Positions 1-6,547 of a stretch of DNA of 36,913 nt are shown here, piece after piece. Origin of the DNA: JBDRKN01 sp043813955. GTDB lineage: Bacteria; Patescibacteriota; Patescibacteriia; Patescibacteriales; Patescibacteriaceae. The stretch spans positions 1-36,913 of the forward strand of contig JBDRKN010000034.1 of the NCBI GenBank assembly GCA_043813955.1, given 5' to 3'. Position 1 is the stretch's first letter. Every line of letters starts with the position of its first letter. Made by a program: the position numbers and the translations under genes. Under the pieces are notes generated by a model that was not told the DNA's origin, searched no databases, and saw nothing but the letters and a program-made list of their open reading frames with translations.

Positions 1-71
1 ATTTTATAATTTACAATTACAGATGAAAAACCAAGGATAGGTTATTTTAAACAATAGAATTATTTTATTAT

Positions 72-106
72 CTTGCGGAAGTTATTCCGCAAGTTTTTTG
101 TTTTTT
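72..106 (+). terminator. Rho-independent terminator
   Basis: A perfect 9-bp stem (CTTGCGGAA at 72-80, TTCCGCAAG at 85-93) with a GTTA loop is followed by T6-G-T6. It should end transcription of a gene lying left of the window. Its T-run overlaps the -35 box of the next promoter. Confidence 0.9.
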
Positions 107-126
107 ATAATAAATTGTGCTAAAAT
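98..126 (+). promoter_or_regulatory. Promoter for the VirD4-like pair, extended -10
   Basis: TTGTTT (98-103), a 17-bp spacer ending in TGC, and TAAAAT (121-126). Transcription would start near 133, leaving a leader of about 13 nt before the ATG at 146. The same arrangement, TTGTTT-N14-TGC-TAAAAT, occurs upstream of the zeta-like gene at 24136-24164. Confidence 0.6.
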
Positions 127-145
127 ATAATTAATAAATTAGTTT

Positions 146-1621
146 ATGGGAAATTTTTTTCTCGAATTATTTAGTTTGTCTCCTTGGCAGGCAGTTTATC
201 GCATCATGTTTTGGTATTTTGGGTTTTTGCCACTTGGTGTTTTGTTTATTGGAGGGGCTGTATTGATATGGCGCAAATATCGTAGAATTAAATGGTATAA
301 CAAACAAAAATTTATATTATTAGCAATTGACATTCCTGAGAATAATATCCAGTCATGCAGGGCTGTAGAAAATCTATTTACATATTTAGCAGGTGCTGAT
401 AAAAATATTAACTTAATAGAAAAATGGTGGGAAGGCATCTACCAGCTGGCTTTTAGCATGGAGATTGTTGGCATTGACGGATATATTCAGTTTTTAATAA
501 GAACACCGGCTCATTTTAAAAATTTAGTAGAAACAGCTATTTATGCAAATTATCCAGACGCTGAAATAACTGAAGTTGAAGATTATACCAGAGACGCGCC
601 AACAAGATTTCCTAACGAAGAATATGATTGCTGGGGGGGCGAGTTCATACTTGCTCAAAATCACATGCTGCCAATCAAGCTTTACCGTGAGTTTGAACAT
701 CAGTTTGGGCCTCTTGACACTACTTATCGCGATCCAATGGCAAGCTTAATGGATCTTTTAAGCAGCTTGCAAAAAGGCGAACAGCTTTGGTGGCAAATTA
801 TTGTTATTCCAACAGGTTTTGAATGGATGAAAGAAGGCCATGCTCAGATTGATAAAATTGCCGGTATTAAGTCTACTGTTAAAGAGAGTATGGCAATAAA
901 GGCTCTTGGCGCTGCAGGAAAGGTAGCTGGTGATCTTGGATATATTGTGGCTGCCGGCCTGGATCCGAGTCGAGAGCCGGGTGAATTTAAACCAGATGAC
1001 AAGCAAGAGGTTGCAGAATTTAATATGTTGAGGCTGACGCCAGACAAGAAAAAGAAAATTGAAGGAATTCAGGAAAAAATTTCTAAAATGGGCTTTGAGA
1101 TTAAGATTAGAATGGTTTATTTGGCTAAGAAAGACGTTATTAACAAGCCAAAAGCAGTTAATGGTTTTGTCGGGTTTATAAAGCAATTTACTGCCAATGA
1201 TTTGAATGGATTTAAGCCAGATATGGATGTGACAGCCACTTCTGCCGCATATTTCATGGCGCAGAAGAGAATGGACATTAGGAAGAATAGGATAGTTAAT
1301 AATTACAAGAATCGAGATGAATGGGCAGGCAGACGCCCGTTTATAATGAACTCAGAAGAGCTTGCTACCTTATGGCATTTTCCTGTTGATACTGTGGTTA
1401 AGGCGCCTTTGGTTCAAAGAGCTGCTGCCAAGAGAATGGAAGCTCCAATGAGCCTTCCGACTGGAGAACAGCAGGTTGACATGGCTGCTCCAGAACCTAT
1501 TTTTGAAGAAGGATATGAGATAAAAGATGAACAATCAGCTCAGCCAGCTGGCCAGGGAGCATTTGAGCCAGTAGGAGAAAACGGAGATGACACTCCGCCT
1601 GAGAATTTACCTTTTGTATAA
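146..1621 (+). CDS. Membrane-anchored protein paired with a VirD4-like ATPase
   Basis: A 491-residue protein with one clear N-terminal membrane segment (about residues 20-43: FGFLPLGVLFIGGAVLIW) followed by a basic stop-transfer stretch, then a long soluble part. The tail after about residue 430 is rich in P, E and Q. I recognise no catalytic motif. It ends one base before the start of the VirD4/TraG-like ATPase, so the two are surely co-transcribed and probably act together at the membrane. CPR genomes often pair such a protein with this ATPase (recollection, not checked). A role in DNA transport or a conjugation-like machine is inference from the neighbour only. Confidence 0.75.
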   Translation: MGNFFLELFSLSPWQAVYRIMFWYFGFLPLGVLFIGGAVLIWRKYRRIKWYNKQKFILLAIDIPENNIQSCRAVENLFTYLAGADKNINLIEKWWEGIYQLAFSMEIVGIDGYIQFLIRTPAHFKNLVETAIYANYPDAEITEVEDYTRDAPTRFPNEEYDCWGGEFILAQNHMLPIKLYREFEHQFGPLDTTYRDPMASLMDLLSSLQKGEQLWWQIIVIPTGFEWMKEGHAQIDKIAGIKSTVKESMAIKALGAAGKVAGDLGYIVAAGLDPSREPGEFKPDDKQEVAEFNMLRLTPDKKKKIEGIQEKISKMGFEIKIRMVYLAKKDVINKPKAVNGFVGFIKQFTANDLNGFKPDMDVTATSAAYFMAQKRMDIRKNRIVNNYKNRDEWAGRRPFIMNSEELATLWHFPVDTVVKAPLVQRAAAKRMEAPMSLPTGEQQVDMAAPEPIFEEGYEIKDEQSAQPAGQGAFEPVGENGDDTPPENLPFV

Positions 1622-1622
1622 T

Positions 1623-3230
1623 ATGTTTAACCCTGATATAACAATTTTTGCTGAAACAACTTTTAGAAATCAATTTAAGAAGTTTGGCATAAAGACTGAC
1701 GACCGCCGCCGCCATATGTATATTATTGGCAAAACAGGCAGCGGAAAGTCAACAACTATGGAAAATATGGCCATAGAGGATATTAGAGCTGGCAGAGGAG
1801 TGGCTGTAGTTGATCCTCATGGAGAATTTGCGGAAAAAATGATCAAGTATATTCCTGATGATCGTGTTGATGATGTAGTGTATTTTAATCCAGCTGATTC
1901 TGAATATCCAATTTCTTTTAATATAGTAGAAGAGGTTAATCCTCAATACCGCCACTTGGTAGCTTCTGGATTAGTAGGCGTTTTTCAAAAATTATGGGCT
2001 GATTCCTGGGGACCAAGATTAGAATATATTTTGAGAAATACTATTTTAGCTATATTGGATTATCCTGGATCTACCTTGCTGTCTGTTACGCGCATGCTTT
2101 CAGACAAGGATTTTAGAAAAAAAATTGTGGAAAATATACAGGATCCAGTAGTCAAGTCATTCTGGGTTAAGGAGTTTGCATCTTATGCTGACAAATTTGC
2201 TTCAGAAGCTGTTGCTCCAATACAGAATAAGGTTGGACAGTTTTTGTCCAGTTCCTTGATCCGCAATATTGTCGGCCAGATTGAGTCCTCTATTGATATC
2301 CGCAAAATCATGGATGAAAAAAAGATTTTTATAATAAACCTTAGCAAAGGAAGAATTGGGGAAGATAATTCGCAATTATTAGGAGCTATGCTGATTACCA
2401 AAATTCAGCTGGCAGCTATGAGCAGGGTAGATATGCCTGAGTCAGAGCGCGATGATTTTTATCTTTATGTTGATGAGTTTCAGAACTTTGCTACTGAAAG
2501 TTTTGCTAATATTCTGTCTGAAGCCAGAAAGTACCGCCTTAATTTAATAATGGGTCATCAATATATTGAACAGCTTGATGAAAATGTCAGGGCTGCTGTA
2601 TTTGGAAATGTAGGTACATTGATTGTTTACAGAATAGGCGCTACTGATGCTGAAGAATTAGTTAAGGAATTTGTCCCAGTATTTGAAGAAGAAGATCTTG
2701 TTAATATACCAAAGTTTAATTTCTGCCTTAAGCTAATGATTGACGGCATTGCTTCTAAACCATTTTCTGCACGAGGACTCCTGCCTTTAAGCAATGATGA
2801 AATAACAGGCAATGAGAAAATGGTGATTAATGCTTCAAGGGCTAAGTATGCCGGTGGAAGGAAAGAAATAGAAGCTAGTATTATTAAATGGCATGAAGAT
2901 GAAGTAGAGAAAGCTGGCCAAAAAGCCGTTAGAAAAGCAGCTGTGAAAGAAGAGAGAATAGAAATCAAATCAGGCTATGAGGCAGAATGCGCTGGATGCG
3001 GGGATAAAACTACTGTTCCTTTCAAGCCTGACGGAGTCAGACCGGTTTTTTGCAAACAGTGCTTGGCTAAGAATAAAGAAGACAGGGATAGGTCTATTAA
3101 TATGCGCAAACATGAAAAGCAGGCCGAGCTGTCCAAACTAGAGCAAGAAGAAAATGTTGAGCCAGAAGAGCCTGGGATAAGCCTGTCTGATTTAAATAAA
3201 AAAAAGCCTGTTAATTTTAGAGGCAATTAA
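1623..3230 (+). CDS. VirD4/TraG-like P-loop ATPase with C-terminal zinc ribbon
   Basis: A 535-residue protein resembling type IV secretion coupling ATPases (VirD4/TraG, HerA/FtsK class), which pump DNA or protein using ATP. Walker A is GKTGSGKST (36-44), DPHGE follows at 64-68, and Walker B is LYVDEFQNF (281-289). Two CxxC pairs (456-459, 477-480) separated by a VPFKPDG-like stretch form a small zinc ribbon, an addition I do not expect in classical VirD4. The ATG at 1623 is preferred over an upstream in-frame TTG because it follows the previous stop by one base and begins the conserved part. No N-terminal membrane helix is seen; the upstream gene may supply the anchor. Confidence 0.85.
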   Translation: MFNPDITIFAETTFRNQFKKFGIKTDDRRRHMYIIGKTGSGKSTTMENMAIEDIRAGRGVAVVDPHGEFAEKMIKYIPDDRVDDVVYFNPADSEYPISFNIVEEVNPQYRHLVASGLVGVFQKLWADSWGPRLEYILRNTILAILDYPGSTLLSVTRMLSDKDFRKKIVENIQDPVVKSFWVKEFASYADKFASEAVAPIQNKVGQFLSSSLIRNIVGQIESSIDIRKIMDEKKIFIINLSKGRIGEDNSQLLGAMLITKIQLAAMSRVDMPESERDDFYLYVDEFQNFATESFANILSEARKYRLNLIMGHQYIEQLDENVRAAVFGNVGTLIVYRIGATDAEELVKEFVPVFEEEDLVNIPKFNFCLKLMIDGIASKPFSARGLLPLSNDEITGNEKMVINASRAKYAGGRKEIEASIIKWHEDEVEKAGQKAVRKAAVKEERIEIKSGYEAECAGCGDKTTVPFKPDGVRPVFCKQCLAKNKEDRDRSINMRKHEKQAELSKLEQEENVEPEEPGISLSDLNKKKPVNFRGN

Positions 3231-3232
3231 TT

Positions 3233-3913
3233 ATGACTTATAGCAAATTCAGCTTAGATTATTTTTTCCAGCAGGATAATAGCTGGATAAGCCAGCTCAC
3301 AGTTAATGGTTATCCATTAGCTGCTTTAATTTGGAATTTATTTTTATTTTTAATCCCATGGCTTTTGTGCAATAGTTTGTTCAAGTATTGGAAGAAAACT
3401 AAGTTTAAAAAATGGCATAATAAAATTATAGCTATTGCCATAGCTTTTGTCTGGCTGCTGTTTTTGCCAAACACAGCTTATGTGATTACTGAAATTAGGC
3501 ATATAGCAGGCGCTTGTCCGATTGCGTCATTTCATAATGTCTGCTTAGACAGCGCCTGGATGATAATCTTTTTATTCACCTATGGCATTTTGGGCTGGAT
3601 CGCATTTGTTTATTTAATAAAACAAATGCATTCTTTAATTGCTAAGATATGGAATAATCGCATAGCTTTTATTTATTTAATCATTATTATTCCAATAACA
3701 GCTTTAGGAGTTTTATTAGGATTATTAGATAGATGGAACAGCTGGGAGCTTCTTACTACGCCATTGCCTTTGTTTAAAACATTGCTCCTTTATATTACTG
3801 ATCCTGTATATTTTTTAAATTGGTTGATTTTTTCAGGATTTTTATATATCCTGTATTGGATAGGGCAGGCTGTTTTTAAGGATATAAAAAAAATCAGCAA
3901 GCCCTTTGAATAG
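3233..3913 (+). CDS. DUF1361-like polytopic membrane protein
   Basis: A 226-residue protein with about six hydrophobic segments. The motifs WLLFLPNTAYVITE and LDRWNSWELLTTP match the pattern I know from DUF1361 (LLFFPNAPY and R-x-N-S-W-D). The function of that family is unknown. It starts two bases after the ATPase stop, so it belongs to the same transcription unit. Whether it works with the ATPase cannot be told from the sequence. Confidence 0.8.
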   Translation: MTYSKFSLDYFFQQDNSWISQLTVNGYPLAALIWNLFLFLIPWLLCNSLFKYWKKTKFKKWHNKIIAIAIAFVWLLFLPNTAYVITEIRHIAGACPIASFHNVCLDSAWMIIFLFTYGILGWIAFVYLIKQMHSLIAKIWNNRIAFIYLIIIIPITALGVLLGLLDRWNSWELLTTPLPLFKTLLLYITDPVYFLNWLIFSGFLYILYWIGQAVFKDIKKISKPFE

Positions 3914-3921
3914 ACTTGCTT

Positions 3922-4026
3922 ATGCCTTTTTTCGAAACAAACAGATGCGGTGTATTTTTTATTAAGTATTTTACTTTTACTATTTTGTGCTGGGCAGCTA
4001 TTATTTATTTTTTAGTAACACTATAA
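3922..4026 (+). CDS. Possible 34-residue single-helix membrane microprotein
   Basis: A short ORF begins with ATG eight bases after the DUF1361 stop. After a polar start (MPFFETNRCG) come about 23 hydrophobic residues ending IIYFLVTL, enough for one membrane helix. It ends just before the rpmB-side terminator and may be the last gene of the first operon. I do not recognise it. AT-rich DNA gives hydrophobic ORFs by chance, so confidence is low. Confidence 0.35.
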   Translation: MPFFETNRCGVFFIKYFTFTILCWAAIIYFLVTL

Positions 4027-4027
4027 T

Positions 4028-4051
4028 AAAAAGAGCTGTTTGCTTGCAGCT
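4028..4051. terminator. Small bidirectional terminator between convergent units
   Basis: AGCTG (4034-4038) and CAGCT (4047-4051) form a 5-bp stem with an 8-nt loop. On the minus strand it is followed by CTTTTTATT, which would terminate rpmB; on the plus strand by ATTTTTATTT, which would terminate the first operon. Confidence 0.55.
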
Positions 4052-4055
4052 ATTT

Positions 4056-4241
4056 TTATTTAACATCTAAAATTTTTCTGCTAAGAGTTTTAATGCACTT
4101 TGTGCAAATAGTCATTTTCTTGCCATAAATCCTCTTAGTCTGAAGATTAATATGCTGGCGCTTCAGGGTTTTAATATTAGAGTGCGACCTCTTAGCTCCC
4201 TTGGTTGCGCCACGACCGCATAAATCGCATTTTTTGATCAT
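4056..4241 (-). CDS. rpmB: 50S ribosomal protein bL28
   Basis: A 61-residue bL28, a late-assembling large-subunit protein. It starts MIKKCDLCGRGATKG and carries the SHSNIKTLKRQHINLQ core. Two CxxC pairs (CDLC at 5-8, CTKC near 46-49) mark it as the zinc-binding form. It is one of only two minus-strand genes in the window and has its own promoter at 4265-4293 and a terminator just past its stop. Confidence 0.97.
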   Translation of the reverse strand: MIKKCDLCGRGATKGAKRSHSNIKTLKRQHINLQTKRIYGKKMTICTKCIKTLSRKILDVK

Positions 4242-4264
4242 AGTAATTTTTTAATAGTATACAT

Positions 4265-4293
4265 AATTTAGCAGATTTTATGTCTAGTGTCAA
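4265..4293 (-). promoter_or_regulatory. rpmB promoter, extended -10
   Basis: Read on the minus strand: TTGACA (4293-4288), a 17-bp spacer ending in TGC, and TAAATT (4270-4265). Transcription would start near 4258, about 17 nt before the rpmB ATG. The -10 region TGC-TAAATT is identical to that of the rpsL promoter. Confidence 0.75.
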
Positions 4294-4300
4294 GATTAGC

Positions 4301-4329
4301 TTTTAACCCCTATTTTATTATGTTATACT
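4301..4329 (+). promoter_or_regulatory. Candidate promoter for the M50 protease
   Basis: TATACT at 4324-4329, preceded by TG one base upstream, makes a good extended -10. The -35 (TTTTAA at 4301-4306, spacer 17) is poor. Transcription near 4336 would leave only about five bases before the ATG at 4341. Confidence 0.45.
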
Positions 4330-4340
4330 AAATTTTAGTT

Positions 4341-5027
4341 ATGTATATAATGATTTTCGCAATTTTAGCTCTGATTATGTCAGCTGTGGTGCATGAATAT
4401 TCCCACGGCTGGATGGCTTTTAAGCTGGGAGATACTACTGCCAAGGATATGGGCCGGCTAACTTTAAACCCTATTAAGCATTTGGATTTATTTGGCTCAA
4501 TTATTCTTCCTACATTATTAGTATTATCAAGCTCTACTTTTTTCATAGCCTGGGCAAAGCCTGTTCCATTTAATCCTTACAGATTATCTGATCTTAAATT
4601 CGGGCCTTTAAAAGTAGCTTTAGCAGGGCCTTTTTCTAATTTTGTCATGGCTGTCATTTTTGGATTATTAGCCAGGGGGTTAGCTATTCCTGCGCATACT
4701 AAGGTAGAGCTTACGGTTAATTTTTTATCTGGCCAGCATGATTTATTATTATCAATGATGGGTGGTAATTTTGTTTATACCATTTTTGTAATGTTTGTGA
4801 TTGTTGTTTTTGTTAATCTGGCCTTGATGATTTTCAATTTAGTGCCAATACCTCCTTTAGACGGTTCTAAGATTATATACACTTTTCTTCCTAATAATCT
4901 AAAGGAATGGTTTTACCGCGTAGAGAGGTATAGCTTGTTTATTCTAATCCTCCTTATAGTACTAGGCTTCTTTAGCTTTATAATCCCCCTGATTTTAGGC
5001 ATTTTTGGTTTGATTGTTGGGATTTAA
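4341..5027 (+). CDS. Site-2 protease family (M50) zinc metalloprotease
   Basis: A 228-residue intramembrane metalloprotease. HEYSH at residues 18-22 supplies two zinc ligands and the catalytic Glu, and PPLDG at 171-175 supplies the third ligand (Asp175). Both motifs lie in hydrophobic segments, and AGPFSN near 95-100 is also typical of the family. No PDZ domain is present, so it is the short SpoIVFB/YwhC-like form, not RseP. Family members cleave membrane-bound anti-sigma factors or signal-peptide remnants; the substrate here is unknown. A second in-frame ATG at 4350 is an alternative start. It stands alone between a divergent rpmB and the mntA-like gene. Confidence 0.9.
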   Translation: MYIMIFAILALIMSAVVHEYSHGWMAFKLGDTTAKDMGRLTLNPIKHLDLFGSIILPTLLVLSSSTFFIAWAKPVPFNPYRLSDLKFGPLKVALAGPFSNFVMAVIFGLLARGLAIPAHTKVELTVNFLSGQHDLLLSMMGGNFVYTIFVMFVIVVFVNLALMIFNLVPIPPLDGSKIIYTFLPNNLKEWFYRVERYSLFILILLIVLGFFSFIIPLILGIFGLIVGI

Positions 5028-5052
5028 TATAATATTTTATAATTTATAGTAT

Positions 5053-5097
5053 TATTTTGCTATTATCTAGATTTTGTGATATTATTTTTATAGAGAG
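5053..5097 (+). promoter_or_regulatory. 45-bp promoter element, copy 1
   Basis: This segment matches 35555-35599 at about 39 of 45 positions. It contains TTGCTA (5057-5062), a 17-bp spacer and TATTAT (5080-5085). Alternatively TGC-TATTAT at 5058-5066 is an extended -10. Copy 1 lies upstream of the mntA-like gene, copy 2 upstream of a broken NYN gene. Confidence 0.5.
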
Positions 5098-5152
5098 ACC
5101 ATTGTATTTAAGGGATTTTTAAGGTAATTATATCATAAACTGCCAAGAAAAT

Positions 5153-5440
5153 ATGACTAATATTCAAGCAATCATTAAAAAAACAATTCCGGTTTTAGCC
5201 AAGCACCAAGTCAAAAAATCATCTATTTTTGGCTCTTTTGCGCATGGCGATAACAAAAAGGATAGCGATATAGATATCTTAGTTGAGCTAAAGGATGGAA
5301 AAACATTACTTGATTTAGTTAGCTTAGAAATGGATATAGAAAAAGAGATTAATAAAAAAGTTGATGTAATTACATATAACTCAATCCATCCTTTATTAAA
5401 AGATAGTATTCTAAGAAATGAAATTAAGATATATGGTTAA
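5153..5440 (+). CDS. MntA-like minimal nucleotidyltransferase, partner truncated
   Basis: A 95-residue minimal nucleotidyltransferase of the polymerase-beta fold. GSFAHG (27-32), the catalytic pair Asp39 and Asp41 in KDSDIDI, and a third acidic residue Asp71 (KKVDVITY) are all present. In MntA/HepT systems this protein is the antitoxin that adds AMP to the HepT toxin. The expected hepT begins in the overlapping -10 frame at 5433 but stops after 28 codons, so this copy appears to be an antitoxin without its toxin. The active site is intact, so the protein may still be made. The intact pair lies at 10272-11088. Confidence 0.85.
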   Translation: MTNIQAIIKKTIPVLAKHQVKKSSIFGSFAHGDNKKDSDIDILVELKDGKTLLDLVSLEMDIEKEINKKVDVITYNSIHPLLKDSILRNEIKIYG

Positions 5441-5519
5441 AGATAATAAAATATTTTATCTTCTAAATAAATTTATAATTCAATCCGCGACACTGAGCAG
5501 ATCAATATGCTCTAACTGA
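5433..5519 (+). pseudogene. Remnant of a hepT-like gene
   Basis: Beginning at an ATG that overlaps the mntA stop by eight bases, 28 codons read MVKDNKIFYLLNKFII and on, resembling the start of HepT/DUF86 proteins (M-x-x-D-x-x-x-x-x-x-I). The frame then hits TGA at 5517-5519. No R-x4-H-x-Y motif follows in any frame before rpsL. I infer a decayed toxin gene; a chance ORF is possible because only the first dozen residues look family-like. Confidence 0.5.
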
Positions 5520-5572
5520 AAAAGTACCTATTCTATGTATTTTTGTGCAAGTACATGAATATATTAGCAATG

Positions 5573-5601
5573 TTGACTTATTTTAATTATTCTGCTAAAT
5601 T
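5573..5601 (+). promoter_or_regulatory. str operon (rpsL) promoter
   Basis: TTGACT (5573-5578), a 17-bp spacer ending in TGC, and TAAATT (5596-5601). Transcription would start near 5608, giving a leader of about 47 nt before rpsL. The -10 region matches that of rpmB exactly. Confidence 0.7.
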
Positions 5602-5620
5602 GTATATATCTTAATAAATT

Positions 5621-5645
5621 CCCGTGGTTTCGGGTTTTATTTTAG
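5621..5645 (+). promoter_or_regulatory. Leader hairpin with T-rich tail before rpsL
   Basis: CCCG and CGGG (5621-5624, 5631-5634) can form a short stem followed by TTTTATTTTAG. It lies between the promoter and the rpsL start, so it cannot be a plain end-of-gene terminator for the transcript that makes rpsL. It may be a weak attenuator. The stem is only four pairs. Confidence 0.35.
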
Positions 5646-5654
5646 TTTGCAACT

Positions 5655-6074
5655 ATGCCAACTATTAATCAATTAGTCCGTAAAGGACGAAAGAAAATTG
5701 AAAGAAAATCTAAATCTCCTGCTTTAAAGGTGGTTAATGATACCTTGCACCGCAAAAGGAAAATTATTGATGACGGCGCTCCATTTAAGAGAGGCGTTTG
5801 CTTAAAAGTGACTACAACTACTCCTAAAAAGCCTAATTCAGCTTTGCGCAAGATAGCTAGGGTAAGGCTGTCAAATGGCATGGAAGTTACCGCATATATT
5901 CCAGGCATGGGCCATAACCTTCAGGAGCACTCTATTGTCATGCTTAAGGGCGGCCGTACAAAGGACCTTCCAGGCGTGCGCTACAAAATTGTGCGAGGCG
6001 TTTATGACTCGCAAGGCGTGGAAGCCAGAAGGAACAGCCGCAGCAAGTATGGAACTAAGAAACCTAAGAAATAA
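5655..6074 (+). CDS. rpsL: 30S ribosomal protein uS12
   Basis: A 139-residue uS12, part of the decoding centre. TTPKKPNSA (55-63) holds the two lysines equivalent to E. coli K42/K43, and GGRTKDLPGVRY the one equivalent to K87; all are wild-type for streptomycin sensitivity. A loop of about 15 extra residues (around 30-45, TLHRKRKIIDDGAPF) makes it longer than the 124-residue E. coli protein. First gene of rpsL-rpsG-fusA, with one base between rpsL and rpsG. Confidence 0.98.
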   Translation: MPTINQLVRKGRKKIERKSKSPALKVVNDTLHRKRKIIDDGAPFKRGVCLKVTTTTPKKPNSALRKIARVRLSNGMEVTAYIPGMGHNLQEHSIVMLKGGRTKDLPGVRYKIVRGVYDSQGVEARRNSRSKYGTKKPKK

Positions 6075-6075
6075 T

Positions 6076-6543
6076 ATGAGAGGAAAACAAGCTTTAAAAA
6101 GAAAAATAGAGCCAGATCCTAAATATCAGGATACTGATATTTCTAAGTTTACAAACTACATTATGCAGGGCGGAAAGAAATCTATAGCCCAGAAAATTAT
6201 CTATGACTGCTTTGATATTATAAAAGAGGAAACAAAACAGGATCCTAGACATATTTTTAGCAAGGCTTTGAAGAATGTTTCACCATTATTAGAAGTAAGA
6301 GGCAGGCGCGTTGGAGGAGCCAACTATCAGATTCCTTATCAGGTAAGAGGAGAAAGGCGCTTTACATTGGCTTGCCGATGGATAATTGCTGCTGCCAAGG
6401 CTAAGAAAGGCAAGAGAATGGCAGTTAGATTAGCTGATGAGATTATTGCATCAGCTAAAGGCGAGAGTACTTCTGTTAAAAAGAAAAATGATGTGCAGAA
6501 AATGGCTGAGTCTAACAAGGCTTTTGCCCATTTTGCAAGATAA
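6076..6543 (+). CDS. rpsG: 30S ribosomal protein uS7
   Basis: A 155-residue uS7, the primary organiser of the 30S head near the E and P sites. KFTNYIMQGGKKSIAQ and LEVRGRRVGGANYQIP are diagnostic. The start at 6076 follows the rpsL stop by one base and gives the normal length; a longer upstream frame is only an extension through rpsL. No Shine-Dalgarno is visible; the start context is AATATG. Confidence 0.98.
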   Translation: MRGKQALKRKIEPDPKYQDTDISKFTNYIMQGGKKSIAQKIIYDCFDIIKEETKQDPRHIFSKALKNVSPLLEVRGRRVGGANYQIPYQVRGERRFTLACRWIIAAAKAKKGKRMAVRLADEIIASAKGESTSVKKKNDVQKMAESNKAFAHFAR

Positions 6544-6547
6544 TTGT

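Noticed and set aside
5441..5654. tRNA or other structured RNA gene between the hepT stub and rpsL
   Set aside because: No cloverleaf or CCA-like end could be drawn; only a promoter and a small hairpin are supported. No tRNA or rRNA was seen anywhere in the window.
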